From: Clusia tigrina
Taxonomy: Eukaryota > Arthropoda > Insecta > Diptera > Clusiidae
DNA: 64,000 nt
Assembly: GCA_920105625.2 (NCBI GenBank)
Contig: OV050030.1
Location: forward strand, 73,237,900 to 73,301,899
Reading direction: 5' to 3'
In this document: positions 10,376 to 20,740 of the stretch, in pieces
How the letters are laid out: every line of letters starts with the position of its first letter
Position numbering within the stretch: the first letter of the stretch is position 1
Made by a program: the position numbers and the translations under genes
The notes under the pieces: generated by a model
Told to the model about the DNA's origin: nothing
Seen by the model: the letters and a program-made list of their open reading frames with translations, nothing else
The model's database searches: none

Positions 10376-11866
10376 CGCCCGCGGAACTCAGCGTAGTAGG
10401 TCCAAGAGTGTGGTACCTGCCACTTTTCGCCGTTGTGAACCCCAACAAGCCTGATAAAGTGCGTCTCGTATATGATGCAGCGGCATCTGTCAATGGTATT
10501 TCGCTCAATTCATGCTTGCTCAAGGTACCACAAGAATATCAACCTATGCCATCCGTGCTATTCAACTTTCGCATTGGGGAAATCGCCCTGTGTGGGGACA
10601 TCAAGGAGATGTTCCACCAAATTCTGATCCGACCAGAAGACAGGAGTTCCCAAAGATTCCTCTAGAGGGTCGACGACAAGCAGCCAGTGGATATATATGA
10701 AATGCAAGTAATGACGTTCGGAGCCGCTTGGTCGCCATGTGCGGCTCAATACATTAAAACTTTAAAGGTACTGGAGTTTAAAGAAAAGTATCCACGTGCG
10801 GTAAAAGCTATCGTGAAGCATCACTACGTTGACATTATTGTGGACAGCTTCGAATCAGTCATGCAAGCTCAGAGCGTTGGGAGACAGGTACGCAAAATTC
10901 ATGAAGCTGCCGGGTTCCAAATGAGCGGGCTTATTTCCAATTCAGCAGCGGTAATTACAGCACTGGGATGCGACGAGGAACCAGGTGGCATGAGGAGCAG
11001 CCATTTTGGGGCCCATAATGAAACAATTGAGAAAGTGCTTGGCATGGTCTGGCAGCCACATGATGATACATTCAGATACGAACTTCGATCCGATCACGTC
11101 GACGCGGATGTTATTGACGGGAGTAGGCCACCAAGAAAAAGAGAACTGCTCAGCTATGTCATGTCTATTTTTGACCCAATGGGATTTCTGTGTCACTTGA
11201 CTGTCGGTGCAAAGCTATTGATGCGTGAGGTTTGGCAGCGGAAAATTGCCTGGGATGAGCCGCTACTCTCTGACGTTGCTGCCTCGTGGAAAAAATGGCA
11301 AATAGAGGTACATAAAACTAAATCTATTCAAATTCCATGCTGTTACTTTCAAAAAGGTGTGCCAAAGCAGCTGCAGCTGCACGTGCTTGTAGACGCCAGT
11401 GAACAAGCGTTTGCTGCCGTATCTTATTGGAGGTATATAATGGATGATGGAATGGTGGGAGCCACACTTGTATGTGCAAAAACAAAATGTGCGCCTGTGA
11501 AATCGATGACTGTTCCAAGACTCGAATTACAAGCAGCTGTGTTGGGTACACGCCTAGAGCAAATGGTTGTTGAGGAACATGATCTTGCTGTTAGTTCATG
11601 TGTCTTCTGGAGCGACTCAACAATGGTGATCACTTGGATAAAGTCTGAGCACCGCCGCTATAAGCCGTTCGTAGCACATCGTATAGCGGAGATTCTCGTC
11701 AATACTCATCCGAATGCCTGGAGATGGATTCCGACCCATGAGAAAGTCGCTGACGACGCGACACGTCATAACTGTGAAATTAATACCTGCTCTTCGTCGC
11801 GTTGGTTCAGCGGTCCTGCATTCTTGTCAATGCCAGAGGAGTCTTGGCTTCAAGACATTGTTGCAT
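10376..11866 (+). pseudogene. BEL-1 copy B reverse transcriptase and RNase H
   Basis: RT begins with VVNPNKPDKVRLVYDAAAS and continues through CGDIKEMFHQI (the first catalytic Asp is kept). After a frameshift near 10665 it resumes at 10687 with YEMQVMTFGAAWSPCAAQ. The catalytic box reads YVDI instead of the YVDD usual in BEL elements, so the second aspartate of the pair is lost. RNase H follows, with LVDASEQAFAAVSY, VPRLELQAAVLGT and FWSDSTMVITW, whose acidic residues are present. A deletion of about 31 bp near 11866, relative to copy A, throws the frame. Confidence 0.85.
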
Positions 11867-12959
11867 TCTTGAAAAGCCAGCTTTTCTTGTCTCTAGCAAT
11901 GTGTTTATGGAATTTAATCGTTTCTCGTCCTATAATAGATTAAAACGGATTACTGCCTGGATCATAAGGTTCACCAATCGCACCCGCCGACTACGCCCAG
12001 GTAATGACGACCATGGTCTGACCATAAGCGAGCTGGATGCAGCTGAGATATTATTGTGTAGACAAGCTCAAGCTGAGGTGTACGCTGAGGATATAAATCG
12101 ACTGGCAGAAGGTCAAACGTTGCCCAAGAGCAGTCAGCTATGCGGCCTGGTACCTTACTTGGATAAGGATCGCGTCACAAGAGTAGGTGGCCGAATTGAG
12201 GCAGCCAGCTGGCTTCCTTTCCAATCCGTGCATCCAATTGTTCTGCCACCGAAGCACCGTGTTACAAAGCTAATAGTGGCCGGTCATCACCGAAAGATGA
12301 AGCATCAAAATATTGAGGCGACGATCGGTGAAATCCGGCGAAAATTCTGGGTCGTCCAGGTGAGACGAGTTCTACAACATGACATCGCGAACTGTTGCGA
12401 GTGCAGGATAATGCGCTCTAAGCCAATCACGCCCATTATGGTGCCTCTTCCTGAAGATCGCTTGCTGCCGTTAGTTAGACCATTTAGTTACACTGGTCTG
12501 GATTACTTCGGACCGCTTGAGGTTACGATTGGCCGCCGAAAAGAGAAGCGATGGATAGTTCTTTTCACCTGTCTGACGATACGTGGTTACACTTAGAGGT
12601 CGCAAATGAAGTGTCAACCTGCATCTTGGCGATACGGAATTTTATCAATCGTCGCGGTGATCCAGTTAGAATGCGAAGTGATAATGGTAAGAACTTTGTT
12701 GGCGTAGACCGAGAGGCGAAGAGATTTGATGAGGTCTTCGATTGCGACCGAGTTCAGTGGTGCACCAGAATGAAGCCAATAAAGGAGGGTGATGTGGTGT
12801 TTATATGCGACAGGAATACGATGCGGCGGCAGTGGTGTCGTGGTGTGGTTGATGCGGTTCATCGGGGAGCTGATGGCGAAATCAGGCGAGCAGATGTCCG
12901 AACAAGCACAGGGGTGCTCCGTCGTCCAACATCAAAACTGGCCGTTTTGGACATTGAAT
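11867..12959 (+). pseudogene. BEL-1 copy B integrase, core truncated
   Basis: Read in the frame open from 11802. It contains the connection region, the zinc domain (H-H in HHRKMKH, C-x2-C in CCECR) and the first catalytic Asp in YTGLDYFGP (near 12500). A frameshift lies near 12590. The second Asp is in MRSDNGKNFVG (near 12680). After VQW at about 12760 the sequence jumps to the C-terminal RxKPIKEGDVVFICD domain, so the block with the catalytic glutamate is missing. The C-terminal domain ends at RRPTSKLAVLDIE. Confidence 0.85.
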
Positions 12960-12992
12960 AGAGTGAATCTGAGTGATTCACGGGTGTGGGGA

Positions 12993-13332
12993 TGTAACAA
13001 AACGCCCTAATATTCTAATGTAACATAAATATAATATTCTAATGTAACATAATTGTAACGAAGCTCTACTGTTAAACTGTATTTGTAAGCTCTCCGAGTT
13101 TGTGTCTCTGTTTCGAACATCGAGCTCACGAGCTGTAAAGTGATTAAAGATTAGTAGTGTCGTCAGCGTTGATAGAGAGAGAGCCAAACTGCGGTAAGTA
13201 TTTGTCATATTAATTTGTTCTTTTTAATAATGTATTATTTGTTCCATGTCATTAGAAATAAATGTATGTGTTTTGTTTTAATAAACGTACTGCATTCTAT
13301 TTCACAAGCCCTTGGATTTCGTCGACGCTACA
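12993..13332 (+). repeat. BEL-1 3' LTR
   Basis: A 340-bp LTR from TGTAACAAAACGCCC to GTCGACGCTACA, preceded by the GGGTGTGGGGA tract. It is 35 bp longer than the LTR at 7778. The extra segment holds AACTGCGGTAAGTATTTG, which matches the 5' splice-site consensus. The sequence immediately downstream (GCCGGGAGG) resumes LOA-2. Confidence 0.9.
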
Positions 13333-14780
13333 GCCGGGAGGAAGGGTATTAGGGTTAAACCCCGATAAAATGGAATTAATCTTCTTCTCTGAGAAAAATA
13401 GATATCCTAAGATGTGGAAATTCCGATGAAGGACACAGTCAAATATTTGGGACTAGTACTAGATAGGAAAACATACCTGGAAACCAAATATTGAAGAAAG
13501 AGTCAGAAAGGCGAATATTGCTTTCTACACATGTAAAAAGTGGTTGTAATCAGGTGTGGGCTATCCCCACGAATTTTGCTGTACATTTCGGTGGTCACAC
13601 CTATATAGCTATATGGAACATGGTATGGTGGCTAGCCACTTAGAAACAGAGCCATTCGAAGCTTCTGAGCAAGGTGCAAAGAACGGATTTTCTGTGCATC
13701 TCTGGTGCTTTAAGGATCACTCCAATTAAAGCATTAGAAGTGATACTCAACCCACCTACATTAGAGCTGGTAGGGAAACAAGTGGCCGCCGCATCATCAC
13801 TAAGGCTGAAATGTGCGGCGTTATGGCATGATAGGCAGATTGGTCACTCGATTATTGCGCATACCTGGATTAGTTTTATCCAACACATTGACCACTCTAT
13901 ACCTAATCTCAACTTCGATGGGCACTTCCAGACACATATTCCGTCTGGAAGAGAGTGGCAAACACTCATGCCATGGAGAAGGGGGGATCTGAATTTCTAC
14001 ACTAACGGATCCCAACTTGACGATAGAGTCGGTTTTGGAATTTTCTCAAAAGAACTGGGACTGGAACTTTCTTTCCGTCTCGCCTACCACTGCAGTGTTA
14101 ATCACGCAGAGGTCCTAGCCATAAAGGAGATAGCGGGCTACTAGCGGGTAAAAAAGAATATTATAAATACCTACTCGGATAGCCACGTGGCCATCATGTC
14201 AATAAACTCTGTGGCACTGAAATCAAAGGTTGCGCAGGACTGCCGGGCAACCCTAAAAAATGTCAGTACCGTTTTCAGGGTACGCCTTATATGGGTTCCG
14301 TGACATAGGGATATTGAGGGGAACTGTAGGACTGATGAGTTAGCCACACGGGGCACCAACCTTCCATCATGCACGGACAGATGCGATGTTGGAATACAAA
14401 TTACCACCTGTAAACTGATGCTGAAGGATAGGGTCGTGCGTGAGGCCAATGGTCTTGGGCACACGAGAGCACTTGCTTAACGACAAGGCTAATGTGGCCG
14501 GAGCTTAATAGAGGGAAATCTAGGGACTTGCTTGCCCTGTCGAGAGAGGATATCTCTAAGGTCGTGGTTTGTGTAAATGGTCACTGGCTGTTCGGCAGGC
14601 ATGCTCTCAGGCTGGGAGTATTCTCTCATGAATACTGCAGAAGCTGTTGGGATGAGGAGGAGACTGTGCAACATCTCTTCTGTAGGTGCCCGGCTCTGGG
14701 TAGAATCAGAGTGGGTTCCTTAGGAAAATATGCTTTTAATTCTCTTACAGAAGTGTCCGGCCCTGGACCCATGGTGGTCT
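13333..14780 (+). pseudogene. LOA-2 ORF2 remnant, C-terminal part (RT thumb, RNase H, Cys/His)
   Basis: Continues LOA-2 after the BEL-1 insertion. RT thumb is readable as GLNPDKMELIFFSEKNRYP (13350-13410). 13674-14134 is open for 156 codons with LRITPIKALEVIL and the RNase H start FYTNGSQLDDRVGFG, where the usual catalytic Asp of YTDGS is replaced by Asn. RNase H continues past a stop at 14142 with TYSDSHVAIMS and VPxHRDIEGN. The C-terminal domain at 14489-14780 has CVNGHWLFGRHALRLGV and CRSCWDEEETVQHLFCRCPAL, a C-x2-C...H-x4-C pattern typical of LOA ORF2 ends. It is inactive. Confidence 0.8.
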
Positions 14781-14800
14781 GAACCACGATAACCTCACCT

Positions 14801-14820
14801 AAACAAATAATTATTTGTTT
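14801..14820. repeat. Perfect 20-bp palindrome AAACAAATAATTATTTGTTT
   Basis: Located just after the end of LOA-2 coding sequence, in its presumed 3' UTR. The twenty bases equal their own reverse complement with no central spacer. Nothing else nearby suggests a terminator or a transposon end, so the role is unknown. Confidence 0.9.
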
Positions 14821-14879
14821 TTATAGCACTCCTACATGTATTTAAGATTAAATTTTTCTGAAATTTATGTTCTTTTATC

Positions 14880-15375
14880 CTTTTGTTATTACTGTTATTT
14901 TCTAATCTTTTTTGTTACGTGTTTTGTAAATCTAGGATTTAATTTGTGTCTCCTGCATTCTTTTCTAAAAACTATTTGCTTGTTTTGTATATTTTCAGGT
15001 TCTTCCTGTTGTTCATTTAATTTATTTATTCTTTTATTTGAGCTTTCTTCAACTTTTTCTTTGACAGTGGGATAAAGTTTTTCTTGGAATTCAATTAATT
15101 TTTTTTTTGGGTATTCATGATGGTTATTAAAACTAATATTTTCATTATATTTATATGGTTTTCCAAAAAAAAAAATTCATATGGTGTATATTTTGTGCTT
15201 GAATGAATAGAGTTATTGTAAGTAATTAGAGTTTCCGTGAAAATGTCTTCATGGTCTATACCTAGATTTATTTCTTTCCTTTTAGATGTAATCATCCTAT
15301 AAACTTAAGTTAAGTTAGAATATACTCAACTGATTAATTTCTACTTGTCTGTTGGAATGAGATGTAGTGAAGTTT
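14880..15375 (-). pseudogene. Gypsy-type integrase fragment (C-terminal part)
   Basis: On the minus strand from 15375 down: TSHSNRQVEI (the catalytic-Glu helix region, with E in QVE), then a decayed stretch, then 15295-15095 with TETLITYNNSIHSSTKYTPYEFFF, a hallmark of gypsy integrases after the DDE core. The C-terminal tail continues to about 14890 and ends FRKECRRHKLNPRFTKHVTKK, which resembles the basic tail of gypsy-family integrases. Frameshifts interrupt it. Its position relative to the integrase core at 26704-27545 suggests the two may be halves of one element (gypsy-G), separated by an LTR-like segment and I-1. Confidence 0.65.
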
Positions 15376-15407
15376 CATTTCGAATCACTGGCAAATCTCT
15401 TTAAATA

Positions 15408-15590
15408 TTGTTACGAAATTGCACTTTATTTAATAATTCATTTATCACTTTATTACTTCTTAATCATAATCACAAATTTTGCTGCTTCGATTGAAATGCG
15501 CGATGTATACACTGTTACGGTTGCTTTTCAACTGTACTCGACGTTGCATTGCGTTTGTTATATATACTGGTTCGCTGTTCAAGAAGTTTC
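15408..15590 (-). repeat. LTR-like segment, 3' half (split by I-1)
   Basis: On the minus strand this ends AATAAAGTGCAATTTCGTAACA. That looks like the terminus of an LTR with a poly(A) signal and a CA end. Its continuation would be 26577-26703 on the other side of I-1, where TGTGTAGAAG could be the start, giving about 320 bp in total. No second copy and no target duplication are visible in the window, so a solo LTR is only a suggestion. Confidence 0.3.
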
Positions 15591-15782
15591 TAGATCATTC
15601 TCAGTCTCCGACTAATACTCGTGGCGAGCAGACACAAGTGTATATTCCGGTTTCTTTCTGAGTTTTTTCTCAAGTTTTTGCATACCGTTCGCGGTATCAC
15701 TCTTTACTACGTTCGTACTTGTATTTTTACACAATAAATACTTTCCATCAAGTGAATAGTGTACAACTACATAAAGTAAATC

Positions 15783-16727
15783 ATGGCCCCCGGGCCCGCC
15801 TCCGTCGAAGGCAACCGTTTCGCTTTACTTGCGGACGGCCCTGAGACAAAGAAACGGTACAACCTTAGTTCCTCCATCACTTTCCCCGATCTCCCAAAAA
15901 CCATCCAGGCTAATCCCAAATTCATTGTTGTAGCTTCTGCTGATGAAAAAACTCCGTTGTCAAACTTCTCCTGTTTCTCAGTGCAAAAATCTCTTCAGCT
16001 CATTAGCAAAGACATCACCTCCATCTCAGAGCTTCGTGACGGCACATTGCTTCTAGTCAAAAACCAAACGATAGCCGAGAAATTTTTAGCAGCTAAAACA
16101 CTTCGTGGACTATGCCCAATTAAATGCACATTGCACAACTCCCTAAATAGTACAAAGGGTGCAGTATATGCGCCCAATTTAAATACTGTTTCAGACGAAG
16201 AAATCGTTCGTGAACTAAGTTCCCAAGGAGTCGCTTCCATCCACAAATTCCAAAAATCCACTGAAGGTAAAACACACCCTAGCGGAGTTATACTGTTAAC
16301 CTTTGATTTATATCATCTTCCGGACAAAATTAATATTTCCTGGCATACAGTAAAGATAAGGGAGTACATTCCCAATCCGATGCGTTGCAAATCGTGTCAG
16401 AAGCTGGGACATACAGCTAAACGCTGCAAAGGAACCCCTGCTTGTGCGAACTGTGCCCTCCCACCACAAACTCCCATTAACTGCTCCCGCACTTTCTGTG
16501 CTAACTGTGCAGAAGCTCACCCTTCTTCTTCCAGAAACTGTAAAAGTTTCATCCAAGAAAAAGAAATTCTGCACATAAAAACAAAAAACAAATGCACAGT
16601 ACGGGAAGCCAGGCAAATTCATAGAAACCAAACACCTTTAATTCCCTCTGTACATAGCTATGCTTCCGTACTTTCCTCTTCTAACATAAAATACACTACT
16701 CCAAAAATCAGACAGAAACAAAACTAA
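15783..16727 (+). CDS. I-1 ORF1, gag-like nucleic-acid-binding protein
   Basis: 314 codons starting MAPGPASVEGNRFALL with ATG in context AATCATGGCC; I-2 starts the same way. I-clade ORF1 proteins coat element RNA and act as chaperones. Residues about 35-190 form the conserved domain (PKFIVVASADEK, SLQLISKDITSISELRDGTLLL, GAVYAPNLN). Near residue 200 come cysteine motifs: CKSCQKLGHTAKRC, then CANC...C and CANCAEAHPSSSRNC, followed by KEILHIKTKNKCTVREARQ. The frame stops at 16725. An Asn/Thr-rich tail resembling the I-2 ORF1 tail continues in other frames to about 17110, so the C-terminus is probably truncated by a frameshift. Confidence 0.8.
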   Translation: MAPGPASVEGNRFALLADGPETKKRYNLSSSITFPDLPKTIQANPKFIVVASADEKTPLSNFSCFSVQKSLQLISKDITSISELRDGTLLLVKNQTIAEKFLAAKTLRGLCPIKCTLHNSLNSTKGAVYAPNLNTVSDEEIVRELSSQGVASIHKFQKSTEGKTHPSGVILLTFDLYHLPDKINISWHTVKIREYIPNPMRCKSCQKLGHTAKRCKGTPACANCALPPQTPINCSRTFCANCAEAHPSSSRNCKSFIQEKEILHIKTKNKCTVREARQIHRNQTPLIPSVHSYASVLSSSNIKYTTPKIRQKQN

Positions 16728-17124
16728 ACGAAAACAATGAAACCACAAACAATACAAAGAATAAAGTAAAAATTACTCCCACAACAGAACTAACCGCTAC
16801 TAGTAAAAAAACAACTACTTCAACCAGCTTCTCTCTCGAATCCAACAACAGCAATAAACAAACCAGTTTTAGTAGTTTCTTAACACACAAAGAAACAGAA
16901 AATGACAACGCTTCTCAACAACTCTACTTCTAACACTTCCTCTCTTATTAAAAAACCAACTCTTAACCATTTTACAATTTCTTCTCTTGAATCCAAAAAC
17001 AATAATACACTACCCATTTTTAATTCTCTTCGAAATATAGATAATTATTCATCCAAAACAACACACAAAACTCTTCTTTCAACGCATTTTTGTTTTTTTT
17101 ATTTCTCCATTTGGTACACAATAA

Positions 17125-19283
17125 ATGAGCCTTAAACTCTTACAGTGGAACATAAAAGGATTCGTAAACAACTACCACGAATTACAATTGTTAATAAAAG
17201 ACTTTAACCTGGTCATAAGAAACACACATCCCGTTTTCAACAAATAATACAATAGTACCAAAACAATATGTAGGGTACTTTCATAACTTGACAACCAACA
17301 CTACTTCTAAACAAGGTATAGGTTTGCTCATAAAAAAAACACATCCCTCACAAACTGGTTTCAGTTAATTCTCTTCTAGAAACACACATAATCGAAATCA
17401 ATATTGGCATAATTTTCAATATAATTAATATATATCCCCCCATCTCAAAACTTCTCTTCGCAAAATTTACATGCAATTACACGCTCCATAAATACACCCT
17501 ACATTATAGTAGGTGACTTTAATTCATGGAGTCCGCTATGGGGATCAAGAAATTCCAACCAACGAGGAAGAATCTTGGAGGATCTTATTTTCTGTGAAAA
17601 TTTAATAGTCTTAAATGATGAGTCGCCTACGCATTTTTCTACTCATAAAACCTTTTCACACATAGATCTCAGCATATGCTCCTCACAAATTGCTCCTAAA
17701 TGTTCTTGGAAATTTTCTGAATATTTGCACGGAAGCGATCATTTCCCGATCTTCATAGAAATAAATTCTAAATTCAATATAGAAAAAAGTAAAATAAAAC
17801 CAAAATTTAAAATAGACCTAGCAGACTGGACACTTTTTAACTCAATTTGTGAGAAACAGTTTCCAACCTGCGTTCAATCCAGTTATGTGAATAAAGATGC
17901 TGCAAAAATACAAAAAATCATCCGTAGTGCCGCAAATGTAGTAATACCCTAGTCTAAAGGAAATGTAGTTAAAGCTACTTTTCCTTGGTGGAGTACCCAC
18001 TTATCCAACCTGCGAGAGGAAAAACAAAATTCATGGTACAGATATAAGAGACATATAAGTATACCTAATCTGATCTTATACAGGAAAGCCAATGATGTCT
18101 TCAGAAAAGCAATCAAAAACTCCAAAGCAGATTGTTTCGAAAAACTCACGGAAAATATAAACCCGCAAACCAGCCCAAAAAAAATCTGGTCCAACATTAG
18201 GGGCCTTGTAGGAGGCAAGCACTTTGAAAAAATAAAAACAATAAAAAATGGTGCGAACCTATTATCCAAATCCACAGAAATAGCTAATTTCTTCGCCACA
18301 TCATGGTCTAATCTCTCGCAGAACCATAACTTTCACCCACACTTTAGAATTGAAAAAAACACAGCACTTCAATCCCAATATAAACCCAAAAAATTATCTA
18401 CCTCAGCAAACAAATAGAATCAAATATAACCATAGTAGAATTCGAGTCCGCCCTATCCAATGATAAGAGCAAAACTCCTGGTTTTGACCGTATATCGTAC
18501 CAAATGTTGAAACACCTACCCAAACACGCAAAAATTACAATCTTAAATTTATACAATAATATCCTTGAACAAGGCATTTACCCCCAAAATTGGCAAACAG
18601 CTGAGGTTGTTCCCATCCCAAAACCCAATAAAAGCAAGTATGAGTTTAATGGTTTCAGACCGATATCCCTATTCCCTTGCACCGGAAAAATACTCTCGAG
18701 AATAATAGCTAAAAGAATAATGTGGTTTATATCAAAAAACAATTTAACGAGTCATAACCAAGTAGCTTTCAAGCGAAAACAAAGCACAATTGATGCACTC
18801 CTTCACTTTGAACATTACGTTACAACTTCACTTTCCACCAAAAACCATGTTACCGTTTTCGCTACTGATTTTCATAGAGCCTTTGACCGCATAGGAATAC
18901 ATGTTGTCCTTCAGCAACTGGCAACTTGGGGTATAGGAAAGAAAATTTTTAATATCGTCAGAGCTTTCTTATCAAACCGAAAAATAAGAGTTAGACTTAA
19001 TACAGAACTATCAAATACATACCCCCTCGACAATGGCATTCCGCAGGGTTCCCCCTATCGGTTGTTCTATTTATTATTGCATTCGACCAATTCAGTAAAT
19101 TACTCGATAGATACAAAAATATTCAACACACAATTTACGCAGACGACGCCATTATATTTTCTAAAACAAAAGATCTTGATACTATCAAATCTACTTTCAC
19201 AAAAATTTCTGTTAGTAAATGTAAAATACTACATACTCGTATATGTAAAAAAAACCATATGCAATTGTTTTAGCCTTAAATAT
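17125..19283 (+). pseudogene. I-1 ORF2, N-terminal part (endonuclease and RT)
   Basis: Starts MSLKLLQWNIKGF at 17125, the normal start of an APE endonuclease. Decayed sequence follows to about 17500, then GDFNSWSPLWGS and HIDLSI...GSDHFPI (catalytic Asp/His motifs, 17510-17760). The linker has FPWWSTHLSNLREEK. RT is open at 18504-19050 with FRPISLFP, VAFKRKQSTIDALL, FATDFHRAFDRIG (first catalytic Asp) and IPQGSP. A frameshift follows, after which IYADDAIIFSKTKD is read (YADD intact). The frame is then cut at 19283 by the BEL-2 LTR. The continuation is at 24950. Confidence 0.85.
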
Positions 19284-19485
19284 TGTTTGAGGATCCGAGC
19301 TCCCTGTAGCGAACACTGTGGCAACACTTTTTGCGCTGCATTTTGACAGTTGAGATTCATTGGTTTTTTTTGTTTGCTCTGGCTCGTTTTGAAAACATTT
19401 TTTGTCTTTTCATTATTTTGCATTTAACGTATTTGCATTAAACTGATTTTGGGTATTTGTGAGTTTCTATTGATTTTCCCCAACA
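19284..19485 (+). repeat. BEL-2 5' LTR
   Basis: Starts TGTTTGAGGATCC and ends TTTTCCCCAACA. T-rich downstream half; no clear TATA box. The four differences from the 3' LTR lie near 19338, 19412, 19433 and 19456. Confidence 0.95.
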
Positions 19486-19490
19486 TTATT

Positions 19491-19525
19491 TGGTGCCTCC
19501 TGTGAGGATTGAACTCACGACCCCT
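19491..19525 (+). promoter_or_regulatory. BEL-2 primer-binding site, extended complement of a tRNA 3' region
   Basis: Five bases after the LTR the sequence begins TGGTGCCTCC, complementary to CCA plus a tRNA acceptor stem. The complementarity continues through GTGAG-GATTGAA-CTCAC (a perfect T-arm complement, 19502-19518) and into GACCCC. That gives about 34 nt matching acceptor stem, T arm and variable region. From memory the sequence best resembles tRNA-Thr(UGU), but the anticodon is not present, so the identity is tentative. Typical LTR primer sites are 8-18 nt. Confidence 0.8.
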
Positions 19526-19703
19526 AAGAAGGTAGACACAACGTGTGGCGTCTGAAGCAGGCAGCGACGGTTCGTGGAATTAGTGCACGGCATTGCCTTT
19601 CCGACTGCATTTAACTGCGCATATTGTGAGGTTAGGTTTCTGGAGGCTCGGCACGTGGGTGCCTTACACAACGCAATCCTTTTATATCGTTCTGTGTGTC
19701 ACT

Positions 19704-20740
19704 ATGTCAACGCTAAAACTGCGTACCTCCTCTACAACGTCGATTCGACGCATTTGGGACCGCGTGCGTGGGGTCAAACCTGGAGAGCGAGATATTTTCC
19801 AGCTGGAACAAGAGTTGAAGTCACTCACATCACACTTTGATAGGTTTGTTACAAATCATCATCACCTGGTCTCCGAAGCAGAGGAAAATGAATTGGGAGC
19901 GCATGATGCGCTGTTTCAGGAAGTAAAGGACGCTTATAATGATACGTGAGTCATGATTAAGAGGTTGATGATGGGTGCCAGATCCAGATCAGTACCCGTG
20001 GCATCAACACCAAAGTTCGACCTCAGGCTGGACGCCCTGGCTATTCCAACTTTCGATGGCACACTGCATACCTGGCTATCATTTAAGGATGCTTTCGAAA
20101 CTATTGTGGATAAAACGGACTTTCCAGAGGCCTACAAGCTAGGCAAGCTTCGTCAGTCGGTCCCGGCAAGTGCTGTGCCACTCATTGGTGGAGTATACTC
20201 TGGTGGATATGAGGAAGTCTGGAAAGCCCTCAAAGATCGCTTTGACAACAAGAGGCAGCTGTCTGAGATTCACGTTGCTCGATTTATTAATATTCGAGCA
20301 GTAGTAGATGAAACATCGAAGCCGTTGCTGCAGATTGTAGACACGGTGCAGGAGTCTTTGCGCGCCTTACGCGTCATAGGCTTACCAGTCGACAAGTGGG
20401 ATGCACTGGCGGTGCCGATTGTAGTATCGAAGCTTTCAACTACTACTCAACGGGAGTGGTCTCTAAGCAGCGCTCCTTGCGAGATTCCGAGCTTGGAAGA
20501 GTTGCTTAAATTCATGGAAAGACGTGCACATAGCCTGAATGCACACTTCAGCTCACGGCCGAGTACATTGGAGTCATCCTCATCAAGGCAGCCGGCTCGC
20601 ACTGGTACTAGGCAGATTCCACATCGAAACAGTGTACTTCAGGCAATTGTCGTCCGTGTGGCCGCAGACACAACACGATGTTTTGCCGCAATGCTCCAGC
20701 ATATACTGGCGGTTCAAACCCAACTCCACTGGTAAATTCG
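19704..20740 (+). pseudogene. BEL-2 gag with one in-frame stop
   Basis: Best start is ATG at 19704 (MSTLKLRTSSTTSIRRIWDR), giving a coiled N-terminal region (IFQLEQELKSLTSHFDRF). A TGA at 19947-19949 is the only interruption. The same frame continues with FDLRLDALAIPTFDGTLHTW, YKLGKLRQSVPASAVPLIGG and a DUF1759-like core (ALKDRFDNKRQLSEIHVARF), to about 20640. There a frameshift separates it from the Cys/His region, seen out of frame near 20670-20700. It is the capsid precursor of BEL elements; the stop would block it. Confidence 0.85.

Larger units (their letters stand above)
6564..13332 (+). mobile_element. BEL-1: two BEL/Pao copies in tandem sharing a central LTR
   Basis: The structure is: 33 bp of 5' LTR (6564-6596), a 3' pol piece (6597-7745), LTR (7778-8082), leader, gag, pol and LTR (12993-13332). 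LTRs begin TGTAAC and end GCTACA, each preceded by a GGGTGTGGGGA polypurine tract. Copy A (upstream) is deleted from inside its 5' LTR to the pol RNase H region and again in integrase. Copy B keeps gag and most of pol but is riddled with stops. The whole block interrupts LOA-2 RT. No clear target duplication is seen: the flanks are GACGA on the left and GCCGG on the right. This fits an LTR-LTR recombination product or decay. Confidence 0.85.

Noticed and set aside
6541..13345. 5-bp target duplication around the BEL-1 dimer
   Set aside because: Flanks GACGA and GCCGG do not match; only partial purine similarity remains.
19491..19525. tRNA gene fragment (T-arm-like sequence)
   Set aside because: It is on the complementary strand, starts with TGG five bases after an LTR and lacks D and anticodon arms, so it is a primer-binding site.
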